Source: Nymphaea colorata
Taxonomy: Eukaryota > Streptophyta > Magnoliopsida > Nymphaeales > Nymphaeaceae
DNA: 64,000 nucleotides
NCBI RefSeq assembly: GCF_008831285.2
Contig: NC_045139.1
Location: 28,437,206 to 28,501,205, forward strand
Reading direction: 5' to 3'
In this document: piece by piece, positions 22,250 through 34,531 of the stretch
Numbering within the stretch: the stretch's first letter is position 1
How the letters are laid out: every line of letters starts with the position of its first letter
The notes under the pieces: generated by a model
Databases searched by the model: none
What the model was told of the DNA's origin: nothing
Seen by the model: the letters and a program-made list of their open reading frames with translations, nothing else
Made by a program: the position numbers and the translations under genes

Positions 22250-23430
22250 ACCCTCTTGAGCCGATGATATGTGCCTCAATGATTTTGTTTTAGCTTGGTT
22301 TGGATTGATAAGCTAATTAGTAGAGATCTTACCTTCTTCCTTGTCTGCAGGTACACCGAGCACGTCCCGTCGACCTTGAGCTACTAGATTCGAAGCTCGA
22401 GGCATTCTGAAGAGTTTTGTGAGTGCGCCACAGGTATGGCGGCATTCCAGGCAAATCCCTGCCTGGGGAAATATGTGAATGTGTGTTCCTAGGATCATGT
22501 GATCCTATGATTGTGATGTGATTGATTGATTGATTATTTGGTGAATGAATGTGTGTATGCATGCAAATGGTTTGATATCTGATATGATGTGTTTTGAAAA
22601 GCTATTATAAGTCTGTTTTGAAATATCAGGAATTTGCATGTGCATGCTAGAATTGATAACTGTTTAGGACAGATGAGGTGGGGTATTTAGTCGAGTGTCT
22701 CCTCAACCCCAATTGTGCATTAGAAAGCATCCTAAAATGATAACTGCATAGGACAACTACGAGCCATCGAGATTACTCTTTGTGGTTTGGCTAAGTTTTT
22801 CAAAGATGTGATTATTGTGATAATGAATGTGAATGTTGTGTTTGTTAAATACATATTACCGCGGGCAATGATGCAAATGATTGAACAGAGGGTAGTTGTA
22901 CTCATATTGTTGAGACAGATAGACAAAACTGTTGTTGTTATGTGTAGCCCTCGTGTGGAGGCTGAGTATCTCTCCTTGGAATTCACACATCCATGGATGA
23001 GTGCTTTACCGCTGCAGCTAATGAATGGATCCATACTGTTCTGGGCCACCACGGGGGTTGTCTCTCGGCTGTATGCCGCCCGCGGTGTACACGTGTCTGT
23101 GTTTGCACCCACAGGAACTGTTAATTCACTGAAGTTAATGAAAATGAAAGCATAGAAATGAAATGTATGTGAATGATGTGAGTACGAATGAAGTGTGAAT
23201 GAGAACGATGCGTTATTTCTGAGCGTTCAGTTGTTTCCTTTTTCAGGTTTTGGCGGACCCGGGACAGCAGGTTGAGCAGATGGCTTCACTCACGTCCTAG
23301 TGGGGAGGTTTTGGGTCAATTGTAGTGCCGACGCGTCTTGTTTTGGTTTTATTGATGTCTTATTTTTGTTAGGCATCAATGTTATGAGTTTGGGCATTTT
23401 TTGTCATATGTACAAATGAACTGATATGTA
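22250..23430. other. Unassigned intergenic sequence, possibly LTR-derived
   Basis: No gene or domain recognised. Text such as CATTCCAGGCAAATCCCTGC and GGCGGACCCGGGACAGCAGG looks like LTR or untranslated retroelement sequence, but no paired repeat was found. The open frames at 22732-23155 on both strands overlap and show no motif. Confidence 0.3.
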
Positions 23431-24594
23431 CAGGAAGAAGTTTTCATAAGTGCTCCTCCTGGTTCTGATCTAGCTCAAAACAAAGTTTTACGTCTTAAGA
23501 AAGCCCTTTATGGTTTAAAACAAGCTCACAAGGCCTGGTTTGACAAGTTTAGTAGTGTATGTTTAATCAAGGTTTTCAATCTTGCTACTCTGACACTGCC
23601 ATGTTCGTAAAAACCACCTCCGTAGGTGTAATTGTTTTATTATTGTATGTTGATGATATGGTTATTACTGGGAGTGATGATGAAGGGATTGTAGAGGTAA
23701 AACATTTTCTTAACAAATGCTTTCAGATGACTGATTTGGGAAGACTAACTTATTTTCTTGGAATTGAAGTTGCTTATAGCAAACAAGGTTGTCTTCTTTC
23801 TCAAATGAAGTTTGCCAGTGAATTAGTGAATTAGTTGACAGACTCAGATGACAAAGTGGTGGATACTTCAGAAGCACTGGGAGTAAAAATGAAAATTGAT
23901 GATGGAGAGATATTGGAGAATCCCACTCCTTTTCGGCAAATAGTTGGCGCTCTCTCTTATCTCTTCATCACCAGACTTGACATACATTGCTCATGCTGTG
24001 CATGTGATAAGCCAATTTCAACAAAGACCCACCTCAATGCACATGGGAGCGGCAATGCGGATTGTCCGTTATATGAAAAACACTATCAACAAAGGACTAT
24101 TTTTGTCTTCCTCTTCTATATTAGAATTAGTTGCTTATACAGATGCTGATTGGGGTGGAGATCCCAACAATAGGCACTCCACCACTGGTTTTTGTGTGTT
24201 TTTAGGTGATTTTTTCATCTCCTGGCGATGCAAGAAACAAAATAAGGTATCACTATCATCAACAGAAGCTGAGTATCGTGCGATGACAACTACAACAATG
24301 GAGATAGTGTGGCTCAAAAGCTTATTGAAGGACATGGGAATTCATATCATGAATCCTGTCAAGCTTTGTTGCGACAACAAAAGTACAATTTATATTGCTA
24401 GCAATCACACATTTCATGAAAGAACTAAACATATAGAGATGGACTGTCATTATGTTCGTGAAGAGTTCTTTCAGAAAGACATAGATCTCTCATATGTTCC
24501 CTCTGAATATCAATTAAGAGATTTCTTTACTAAAGCTCTTGCTGCTGCCAGGTTTCAATTTCTCATTGGCAAACTTTCGGTTATCACACCGTAA
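23431..24594 (+). pseudogene. Copia-B RT-RNase H remnant
   Basis: The 3' part of a copia pol. It has the RT palm motifs [10 protein letters not shown] and LLYVDDMVITGSDD, the connection segment (TDLGRLTYFLGIEV) and RNase H (YTDADWGGD, STEAEYRAM, HERTKHIEMDCHYVREEF). Lesions: a frame change near 23555, an in-frame TAG at 23832-23834 and another frame change near 23950. Everything upstream of the RT core (gag, protease, integrase) is missing. The sequence ends with FTKAL and a purine tract just before an LTR at 24607. Confidence 0.9.
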
Positions 24595-24606
24595 GTTTGA
24601 GGGGGA

Positions 24607-24613
24607 TGTTAGA

Positions 24614-24687
<74 letters not shown>

Positions 24688-25041
24688 ACATTACATATAT
24701 TAGTGTACTAATATATGTCTTACATATATAGATATGTGTATATTTTAGGGTACCTAGGTCATTCTTGTAATTTTTCATTTTCTTTTATGTATTTTTCTAT
24801 TTCTTTTACACCTTTTCTTTATTTAAGAGGTGAACTAGCTGTTGGGCCTCTCTCCAACGGCTAGAATTCTAGCCGTTGGAAATGGCCCAACATGGCCCAA
24901 CAGCCATTTTCCCTCATCCCCTCTTCTTCCCTTGTATTATAAATAAGGGATTGTTGTCCCCTTTTAGGTTATGGCTTGTTAAGCTACATCTTGTAGTATT
25001 TGCCTTGTATGGCTGAAGATCAATATATATTTTCTTTATCA
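24607..25041 (+). repeat. 3' LTR of Copia-B
   Basis: It begins TGTTAGAATG right after the purine tract TTTGAGGGGGA. It contains a long (TA)n(TG)n run (24617-24687), a 28-bp perfect palindrome (24853-24880) and a TATA-like TATTATAAATAAGG near 24935. The right end is uncertain; a TCA at about 25039-25041 is a possible terminus. No primer site follows, and the next sequence is mid-gag of another element. Confidence 0.7.
24853..24880. promoter_or_regulatory. Perfect palindrome with two divergent MSA-like motifs
   Basis: The half-site TCCAACGGCTAGAA is followed immediately by its exact complement. Each half contains TCCAACGGCTA, which fits the mitosis-specific activator consensus YCYAACGGYYA bound by MYB3R factors. 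It lies about 55-80 bp upstream of the LTR TATA-like box. That it acts as an enhancer is inference. Confidence 0.45.
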
Positions 25042-25080
25042 TCTTGTTAGAGGACTCTTGTATATTGCCTTGTTGAGTTA

Positions 25081-26902
25081 GTGGGAGATTCAAGAGTGAT
25101 ATTCTTGAAGTATTTGCCTAATTTGGGCTTGATTTACAACGATCAGTCCCTTGTTGCGTATATTACTTCTACCTTGTCAGATGAGGTATTAGGAAGCATT
25201 GATAATGATTTGACAGCCCTGGAGTTGTGGACTACCCTTGCCACAACATATTCTCAAGTATACGATTTCTGCAATTAAGGAGGCAATTTCAGGATATAAA
25301 GCGTGGGACACGTACAGTTTTGGAATACTTGAATGAAATAAAAAATGTAAGTGATCAGCTTGTAGCCATTGGACATCCCGTCAGTGATAAGGACAAGGTG
25401 CAACAAGCCTTGAGTGGCCTGGGAACAGAGTTTGACATTTTTTGCACAACTTTGGAAGTCCTGCCCATCCTTCCATCTTTTGAAGATCTGAAAGCTAAGC
25501 TATTTCAACACGAAGCTAGTCGTGTTCAGCGGCAGAATTTAATCCCTTGCAACAGCCACAATGTATTGATCACAGGGACGCATGCACTGCAAGGGAATCG
25601 CACTCGTCCTTGGACTTCTCAGACAGGAATGGGAAGAGGGATTCTTCCGACACCACCAGGCATGAATGCTACTTCTGCCACATCTAGAAGGGTTCCAACT
25701 TGCTTCTATTGCAACAAGAAAGGGCATGTAAAATCAGAATGTTGGCACATTCCTCAGAACAAACATAATCAAGTCAGGCGTGAAAACAAGGCATTCGCAG
25801 GGTCAGTTTCATCATCATTTGGCTCAAATCCGACATCAAATGTTTCAGCAGACGTGCAGCAACTTCTCATGACAGCCTTATCTAAGCTCCACTTGAAGCA
25901 AAATGAGCAAGGAGAGTGGTATGTGGACTCTGGAGCAGCAGCCCATGTTACTGGTGACACAAGTAATCTCTCTAGTGTTTTCCCTTATTTAGATCAAGGT
26001 TCAGTTGTCACGGGAGATGTCATCACACAATATCACACGTTGGAAATGCACAAATATCTATGGGCTCTTCTTCCATTCCGTTAAAGAATGTCCTTGTCGT
26101 TCCAAGTGTCAAGAAGAATATTATCTCAGTGTCCAAACTTATAGATGATACTCACTCTTCTGTTGAATTCACGCCGCTGTTTATGTCAAGGATGCTCGAA
26201 CCAAGAAGACATTCGTTGAGGGCACTCGCAAAGGAAATATGTATGTCCTTGAAGAAGCTCCAAAGTTGTCAACACCTCACATCTCAATTCATGTCTTCCA
26301 AGTCATAGTGAAGTCAATGTCGCAGAGTATAATAAGCCATCCATTTGGCATGGTCGATTAGCTCATTGTAGTCAATCTTTTGTTCGAAGTCTTGTTGCAG
26401 ACGGGCTTTTAGATAAGTCTAGTCTGAATTCAGTTAATGAGTCCAGCATCGCATGTGCTCGAGTTGTCATATCTGTAAGAGCCATGCCCTTCCCTTTCAG
26501 TTAATCAATAAAAGAACTTCAAAGGTTTTTGATACTATATATTCCGATGTTTGGGGGCCTGCTCCAATTCCTTCTTCTTCTGGGAGTAGATACTATGTCA
26601 TTTTTATTGATTCATATTCCCGCTATACTTGGATCCATTTCATGAAACACAAATCTGAAGTTTTCCGCTTGTTTACTCAATTTCATGTCTTGGTTCGAAA
26701 TAAATATTCCAGTAATATTGTGCATTTTCAATGTGATGGTGGTGGTGAATTTATTTCTAATGAATTTACTGAGTACCTGCTAGATAATGGGATCACTAGA
26801 CAAATCTCATGTCCACATACACCTCAGCAAAATGGAATTGCTGAAAGGAAACATATGCATATTGTTGAAAGCGCGCTCAGCATAATGTCAGATGCCCTTT
26901 GA
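25081..26902 (+). pseudogene. Copia-C gag-protease-integrase fragment
   Basis: Starts mid-gag (STLSDEVLGSIDNDLTALEL). It continues through a CCHC knuckle (CFYCNKKGHVKSEC), the protease motif WYVDSGAAAHVTG, the GAG-pre-integrase region (CSSCHICKSH) and the integrase core (YSDVWGPAP, CDGGGEF, QQNGIAERKH), and stops abruptly after SALSIM. Frame changes near 25270, 26050 and 26300-26450 disable it. There is no primer site, gag start, RT or LTR of its own. It abuts the Copia-B LTR, so the two may be remains of one tandem or nested arrangement. Confidence 0.88.
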
Positions 26903-27132
26903 TTTATTAGTTATAGTTTGGCCATATTTAAGTATATTTTCACATTTGTAGTTAAAAGGGGCTCATCTTTCTTTCTGGCACAAGCTTGGCTATCATAGCT
27001 CATCAGTGTGATTCTAGCACAAAGAAGATGTGCAGATGCGAAGCTGCTTCTGATAGCCAAAAAGGCTGCCAAGCGGAAGTGTCAATCCTTCTAAATGCAG
27101 ACGTTGGGGGCTTCACCTTGCTTGAAGGTTAA

Positions 27133-27874
27133 TAGGAGTGGGCGGCAGCTGCTGGAGTAATCAGACGAAGTCCTCACCCCACCTGCCTACATATGACCAT
27201 CAAGGTATGCAGGGGTCTTTGGAACCTTTGATACAACCGTCACTTGAAATTGGAGAACCAAGCAACATTGCTCACCCAACAATTGGTACAAAACCAAATT
27301 CTGACCATGGCTGCAGTTTGCACTTTGCACTCTAAAAGTCTTTGAAACTAGGACTGCTAGTAGTGTGAACAAGCAGATCTCAACGAACTGGCACATCCAT
27401 TTTAAACACTGTATTTAGTTCCCTTTTTGCTGATTTACTTTCACAACAGATCAGTAGAATGCCTCTTCTTCCTTGTTATGCTAGGTCCTCTCAATGTACT
27501 TCTTAGGAGTGGGCGGCAGCTGCTGGAGTAATCAGACGAAGTCCTCACCCCACCTGCCTACATATGACCATCAAGGTATGCAGGGGCCTTTGGCACCTTT
27601 GATACAACCGTCACTTGAAATTGGAGAACCAAGCAACATTGCTCACCCAACAATTGGTACAAAACCAAATTCTGACCATGGCTGCAGTTTGCACTTTGCA
27701 CTCTAAAAGTCTATGAAACTAGGACTGCTAGTAGTGTGAACAAGCAGATCTCAACGAACTGGCACATCCATTTTAAACACTGTATTTAGTTCCCTTTTTG
27801 CTGATTTACTTTCACAACAGATCAGTAGAATGCCTCTTCTGCCTTGTTATGCTAGGTCCTCTCAATGTACTTCT
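27133..27874 (+). repeat. Tandem duplication of a 371-bp unit
   Basis: Two adjacent copies, 27133-27503 and 27504-27874, are almost identical, differing at a handful of sites. Each contains the same open stretch (VGGSCWSNQTKSSPHLPTYD and onward, ending HFAL then a stop), which has no recognised domain. The near-identity implies a recent event. No target duplication or transposon ends are visible at the borders. Confidence 0.9.
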
Positions 27875-28096
27875 TTGGTTGTTCACTTGAATGTTGAAAA
27901 ACGAGGCCATTACTGTGCGCATATGAAATCCACAAAATTTTGGAAATTTTTGAACTTTGGTGGGTTATGGGACCATGTTGCAAATTGTTTCTAGATTTGT
28001 GGATCATTCTTTAGGTAAACAGTGGCGAGTGGCGATATATACGAGGCAGCCTTTTGAATAGAAGTCAAATTGATATGTTGGATGTGTTGTATGTGC

Positions 28097-28098
<2 letters not shown>

Positions 28099-28170
<72 letters not shown>
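28099..28170. repeat. (TA)n microsatellite
   Basis: About 36 TA units, followed by a GA-rich run at 28195-28220. Confidence 0.95.
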
Positions 28171-28179
<9 letters not shown>

Positions 28180-28322
28180 AGTTATTTATTTCTATTGAGA
28201 GAGAGAGGGAGAGAGAGAATTGTGAAGTTTTTTGTTAGTCTTGGTAGAGACTAACGTAGAAGCATGATGAGTCAAGTAATTTGTATTTGATGTTTATTTT
28301 GACTTGACTTGGTTCTTGGTCT

Positions 28323-28505
28323 TGTTAAAGATACAAAAGGGGTTTTCTGAAATATTAGGAAGTTAGGGAGGATCTCTTTAAATGTTTTGTTATTTTTAGT
28401 GGACTTCTCTTGTAATTTTCCCTAACCCTAATCTCTTAATAGAGATTAGGGTCACGTAATGCAACTTTTTTTTCTTTTTGCCGCCTCTCTCTCTCTCTCG
28501 TAACA
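28323..28505 (+). repeat. 5' LTR of Copia-D
   Basis: It carries a perfect inverted repeat at 28425-28452 (ACCCTAATCTCT, loop TAAT, then its complement), overlapping a telo-box AACCCTAA at 28424-28431. The same structure is at 33489-33516 in the 3' LTR. A (CT)n run precedes the terminal CGTAACA. Confidence 0.95.
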
Positions 28506-29237
28506 TGGTATCAGAGCGGGTGTGGGCGTCGACGGCAGAGTGCGCTTTCCGGTGACCTTCTCCGGCGATCACCATCTTCTCCGACGACAATCTTTCCGTC
28601 GAACAGCCAAGTGAGTTCGTTCCTTTTTTTTCTTTCGTCCTCTCCCTTGTCACCGCTACTCCTTATTCCCTCTTATCACCCAATAAGGAGACAGTGAGGG
28701 AATAGGGGTTGGGCGTGCCGTGAAAAGGAGGACCTGATCACGCCTATGTGGAAGGCGTGATCAGATCCTCATATTGGTCGTATGAAGAGACTATTGTGGA
28801 TGCAGCGTGACGTGTGACGTTGTGGTTTGTGATGATCGTAAATACAGTTTCGGTAAAGTCAAGCTGCGTGAGGTGTTGTGGATGCTTTGTGGAGTCTCTG
28901 TGCTGCTTATAAATTCAGGTTTTTGAATATGATCAGATTTTTTCTATAGATCGTGGATACAAATTCAGTAAAGAAAGGCTGCGTGAGGACTGTTGTTGAT
29001 CCTTAGTACAAGTTTTTGTTTGATTTCGTGGATTTCTTTGACACGTGGACAGGAAGTTTTATGAGAACTAGCTGCTGTTATAAGTGGCAGCAGTCTTCAG
29101 TCGTTGGGAGCAACAGTCTTCAGTCGTTGGGAGTTCATTCTTGTTTTTGTCATCGGTTGAACCAGATCTGAAGTGACAGTAATTTCCTAGCCCTCTTTCT
29201 TTAAACGTTTGCGTCAATCTGGTCTTCTTTATTTACT

Positions 29238-32200
29238 ATGGCTGAAAATAGTAAATTTGAAGGGTCTACTGACTACAAGATGGCTAGGAATTCATTCTCT
29301 TATGGAACCACGATGAAACTTAATGGCTCAAATTATGAAATATGGTCTAGGGTATTCATAATGTCGGTGGCTGGTCATAGGAAGAAATATATTCTTGAGG
29401 AGGATGAACCTATTGAGAAAAAAGGAATATATGTTGCGTGGGATGAAGATAATTATATTGTTATGTCTTGGATTATGAATAGTGTGGAGTCTCATATAGC
29501 CCCAACTATTGCATATTATACCAAGGCCAAGGATATGTGGTCTTTCTTGAGAAAGACATACTCGCATGCCACTAATGTAATCAAGATCCTACAACTAGAA
29601 GAGGAGTTATGCAACATTTGACAAGGGGATCAGGACCTATCTCAATATTTTGCTACTTTGACTGCTGCATATGAACGGTTAAAGGCTCTTCGCCCACCTT
29701 GCCAGCATTGTTATGCATCACACGTTGAGACTGGTATGGTGGCGAAGTTTTTATCTGGCCTATCTTCAGAATACTCTGTGGCAAAGTCTCAAATTCTAAC
29801 AGGCAGTGAACTTCCAGATTTAGCAGACACGTATAATAGGCTGAGTCGCTTTGCAGCCACTCTTTCTCAGACTACGCATGACATACCAGTCTCTGCACTT
29901 GTGATATCAGGAGGACGGGCCCTAGTTCTTTTGGAGGCACTAGGGGGCGTGGTACAGGCCGTGGTGCTGGACGTGGCAGATTTCAGTGCTCTTATTGTGG
30001 CAAAATTGGTCATCTAGATGACCGTTGTTGGGACAAACATCCTCACCTCAGGTCTAATGTTTCCTCTGGACGTGGTGGAGGTAGAATCACCACAAGCAGA
30101 GGTCCTTCTTCATCCCAGGCAACTCATTCAGGCAACTCATTCAAAGGCAACAATATCTATGGTTGAGTCTTCTACTGATTCTTCTATATCTATGTCATAT
30201 TCTCTTAACCTAAGTAAGGATGAATATGATCATGTTCTTGCTCAGAGGTCTGGCTCTACATCTGCCTCTACATCTACCAATGCTGCTGTTGTAGATTCAG
30301 CATTCTCTGTTGGTGCTCCTACTGCTGATCCAGGTATGACATGGATGATAGACTCGGGCGCTTCTAGACATTGTTGTAATTAACCACAAAATTTTTCATC
30401 ATTTGTCAGATTTTCTACACCACAGTATGTTAAGCTGGTTGATGGCAAGTTGTCCCCTGTTTTGGGTAGCGGTGATATTTATCTTCCACATTTAGGCACT
30501 ATTACACGTGTTATATGCACCTCAGTTTCCTGTTAATTTGATATCTGTGAAGCAGCTAGCTATCGACTTACAATGTAAAGTCATTTTTGAATCTGACTCT
30601 TGTTCTTTTCAGGACTTACCAATTGGGAAGATGATTGGTGGCGGCCATGAGCGTGAGGGCCTTTATTTTTTGTCAATCCCAGTTGATGTTGCTGCATCTT
30701 CAGTCCCTTCCAAGCCTTCTCCCTTCCAATGGCATCTCAGATTGGGTCATCCTTCCGTACCAAAACTTCGTCGCATGTTTCCAGACATTCCTGCATCAGA
30801 GTCCTTCTTATGTGATGCCTGCCAGTTGGGCAAGCATACACGGAGCAGCTTTCCTTCGAGTCAGAGTCCATCGAGTCAGAGTCCTTTTGATCTCATTCAT
30901 GTGGATGTATGGGGTCCTAGTCGGGTTCCTTTTCGATCATGTTTTCGATATTATCTTGTTCTAGTTGATGATTTTACTAGAGTCAGTTGGGTTTTCTTGT
31001 TAAGGGAAAGATCTGAAGTCATATGTATTCTTCAAAAATTTATCAAGGAAATAAAAACTCAGTTTGGATTCATTGTCAAAAATATTCGCACTGATAATGC
31101 TCTTGAATTCAAGTCTTCCATTCTACTTCAGTTTTATGCCGACCATGGAATTCGACCTCAATATACTTGTCCACATACGTCCCAACAGAATGGTGTAGCC
31201 GAACGCAAACATCGGCAACTCCTAAACGTAGCTCGTACCCTCATGTTACATTCTCACATGTCTGCCTATTTTTGGGGTGATGCTATCCTTACTGCGTGTT
31301 ACCTCATTAATAGATTACCCTCTTCCTCCATTCAAGACCGTATTCCAATTCAAATTCTATATCCAGGGCGTTCATTATTTCATTTACCTCCCAAAGTTTT
31401 TGGATGCACTTGCTTTGCACATATCCTAGGCCCGAACAAAAGCAAACTTGCTGCCCAAACCATCAAATGTATCTTTATTGGCTATTCAGCTAATCAAAAG
31501 GGATACAAATGCTTTGATCCCTTGACCAAGAAAGACATTATCAGTGCGGATGTTACCTTCTTTGAGTCTCGTCCTTATTTCCCTCCGTCAAGTCTCTCTT
31601 CATCTGAGATTCATGCACCTATACCTCTTCCTATTCCACCAGTGTCACTTGAGTCATTTCCATCATCTCAACTGAACGTTTTCTTGAGCCTCCGTTGGTT
31701 TACACTCGTCGTCTAGGTCCCTCTCTCAACCGTCCACCAGCATCGTCTCAAGAGGTAAGCTCTACTGATAAGACTGACTCAGGTTTAAGTGATGACTATT
31801 CTGCAGCAGATCTCCCTATTGCTATTCGCAAGGGCAAGCGACAGTGTACCTTACATCCTATATCTAATTCTGTCTCTACTGCTCATCTGAGTACACACTT
31901 AGTACAGTTTGATCAAGCTTTATCTAGTCATGTTATCCCGTTCTCGCCCTGTTAGATCCACGTTGGCGACAAGCTATGCAGGAGGAAATGGATGCTCTTC
32001 TTTCTCGGGAGACTTGGGATTTGGTAGACCCCCCAACACGCTGTGATGTGGTTGGCTCACGATGGGTATTCACCATCAAGTATCATTCTGATGGGTCAGT
32101 TGAAAGGTTCAAGGCCCGTCTTGTCGCAAAAGGGTATACTCAGACTTATGGTGTTGACTTCTTTGAGACCTTTTCGCCTGTGGCCCGGTTGGGCACTATT

Positions 32201-33378
32201 CGCTTGATTATCTCTCTTGCTGTCCAACGAGAGTGGCTTCTTTTTCAATTGGATGTCAAAAATGCCTTTCTGTATGGAGACCTTTCTGAAATTGTTTATA
32301 TGCAGCAACCACCTGGTTTTGAGCGACAAGGGGAGTGTTCCAAGGTATGCAAGTTAAAGAATGCTATTTATGGACTCAAATAGAGTCCCCGTGTATGGTT
32401 CCAAAAGCTTACTGAAGTGTTATCTACGTGGATGATATTGTTCTTACAGGGAAAAATGATCAAGAGATAGCTCAAACAAAGGAGTTTTTACAGCAACACT
32501 TTGTTACGAAAGACCTTGGACAACTTCGTTATTTTCTTGGTATTGAGGTGGCTCGTAGTAATAAAGGAGTTGTAGTGTCTCAAAGGAAATATGCTCTTGA
32601 TCTTCTACAGGAAACGGGTCTATTGGGGGCTAAACCTGCAACACTTCCCATGAATCCTCGCATTCATATACATGATGATGACTCAGAGCCGTTTGACTCT
32701 ATATCTTACAGATCTCTGATAGGGAAACTGTTATATTTGACTGTCACTCGTCCCGACATTAGCTTTGTTGTGAATAAGTTGAGCCAATTCATGGAAAAAC
32801 CTCAAAAAGTTCACTGGGATGCAGCTCTAATGATTGTAAGATACTTGAAATCAGCCCCGGGAAAGGGGCTATGGTTCAAGAAATGAGAATGTGTTGACAT
32901 CGAGGCGTATAGTGATGCTGATTATGCTGGATCTGTAGATGATAGGAAGTCTACTACCGGTTTTTGTGTCTTTGTGGGCAGTAATCTTATTTCCTGGAGG
33001 AGCAAGAAGCAGAATGTTGTGGCTCGTTCTAGTGCTGAGTCGGAATATAGGGCTATGGCTCAAACTGTGGCTGAAATGTCATGGGTTCGATCACTACTTG
33101 TGGAGTTGGATGTCTCAGTGAATCTCCCAATGAAGATGTATTGTAACAACAAGGCAGCTACATATATCGCTAACAATCCTGTCTTCCATGAGAGGACTAA
33201 ACACATTGAAGTGGATTGCCACTATATTCGGGACTTAGTTCAAGGAGGAATTGTTAGCACTATTTATGTCTCCTCAGAAGATCAGGCAGCAGATATTCTC
33301 ACTAAAGCTCTTCCCATAGGCGATTTCCTGAGATGTTGTAACAAGCTGAGCATGATTGAGATATATGCTCCAGCTTGA
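29238..33378 (+). pseudogene. Copia-D gag-pol polyprotein, heavily mutated
   Basis: A copia gag-pol in pieces. Gag starts at 29238 and is cut by TGA at 29619-29621. The CCHC knuckle (CSYCGKIGHLDDRC) lies in a shifted frame between about 29905 and 30170. The protease motif WMIDSGASRHCC is followed by a TAA at 30381-30383. The integrase is intact in the frame 30508-31716 ([42 protein letters not shown]). Further frame changes lie near 31690 and 31950, and a TAG at 32381-32383. An internal deletion of roughly 40 codons in the RT fuses the palm to YVDDIVLTG near 32420. A TGA follows at 32884-32886. RNase H (YSDADYAGS, AESEYRAMA, HERTKHIEVDCHYIRD) is otherwise readable to 33378. Confidence 0.93.
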
Positions 33379-33385
33379 GGGGGAG

Positions 33386-33575
33386 TGTTAAAGATACAAA
33401 AAGGAGTTTTCTGAAATATTAGGAAGTTAGGGAGGATCTCTTTAAATGTTTTGTTATTTTTAGTGGACTTCTCTTGTAATTTTCCCTAACCCTAATCTCT
33501 TAATAGAGATTAGGGTCACGTAATGCAACTTTTTTTACTTTTTGCCGCCTCTCTCTCTCTCTCTCTCTCGTAACA
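33386..33575 (+). repeat. 3' LTR of Copia-D
   Basis: Seven bases longer than the 5' LTR, mainly from (CT)n expansion. It is followed directly by the target duplication GGTCT. Confidence 0.96.
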
Positions 33576-33580
33576 GGTCT

Positions 33581-34531
33581 AAAGGAGGTTAAGATTCTTG
33601 AAGCATGCTTCTGTTGATACAGTTGATAGCATGTGGCATGGGACATATAGGTTTTAGGTTTCACTAAAGTGAATGGTTAGGCATGCCATTTTACATTGTC
33701 TTGCTTATGTTGAGCTGCCACGTAGTCTATCCATTCACTTCCGGTGGCAGGTTTAGAATCATCTACTCTTTTTATATGACCTGCATCAACTATTCTTCTT
33801 TTTCTTCTTCGAAAATTATATTGTCTGTCCTTTCTCTTTTACAAACCATATTTTTTTTAGATAATTGTGCGTGCCCTTTTTCTTGTTCAATTTGAACTGG
33901 TTTTTTCCTCTCTTTTTTTGCTTCATGAATGTTCCTACATTATTTTCTGTAACTGACACGTTCCAATTCTGCATTTAGCACTTAGATTCCAGTTCCGTAG
34001 TTCATATTTGAATGTCTAGAGGGCTGCTCAGTTGTTTGGTAGATGATTTTCCTCACTCCTTTGCAACTTTGCAATATATGCAGCAGACGACTTTGTGATT
34101 GATATGTATTCTGTCGATATGCTTAAAGGAACAGAATGCTGCAAGAGCCGTTGTTATATATTTTCTATGTTTTTTACTTGTTTGATATATATTTTCTATG
34201 TTGTTTACTTGTTTATCATTTTTTCCTATGTTTTCTTTTTCTGTTCTATATGTATTTATATATATATATGGATGTCTTCCTCAATAAAACTGGGGCCACT
34301 GCTACCATCCATATTCACAAAATCTAATTGTGGCAGCAGCCTCGACATCTCAAACATCCATCATGGAGGTCATGCCAAACTTCAGCATGTTTTGAGTAAT
34401 TTCCTTTGACTTACACATGGTTACTTAAGAATACTTATCAGCCAAGATTACATGCTGAAAAATGATTTTCTTTTATCTTCTTGTGCTTTTTTTTCGTTGT
34501 CTTTTTTTCTGCAAAATTTTGTCATAAACCA
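33581..34531. other. No gene recognised
   Basis: T-rich intergenic sequence. Short open frames at 33683-33895 and 34095-34409 run through T-rich or ATAT tracts and show no domain. Confidence 0.4.

Larger units (their letters stand above)
28323..33575 (+). mobile_element. Ty1/copia retrotransposon Copia-D, full length
   Basis: A 5.25-kb copia element with short LTRs (183 bp at 28323-28505, 190 bp at 33386-33575), both starting TGTTAAAG and ending GTAACA. A perfect 5-bp target duplication GGTCT flanks it (28318-28322 and 33576-33580). The primer site TGGTATCAGAGC is at 28506-28517, and a purine tract (TTGAGGGGGAG) precedes the 3' LTR. The LTRs differ by about two substitutions plus two length changes, one of them in a (CT)n run. 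Confidence 0.96.
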
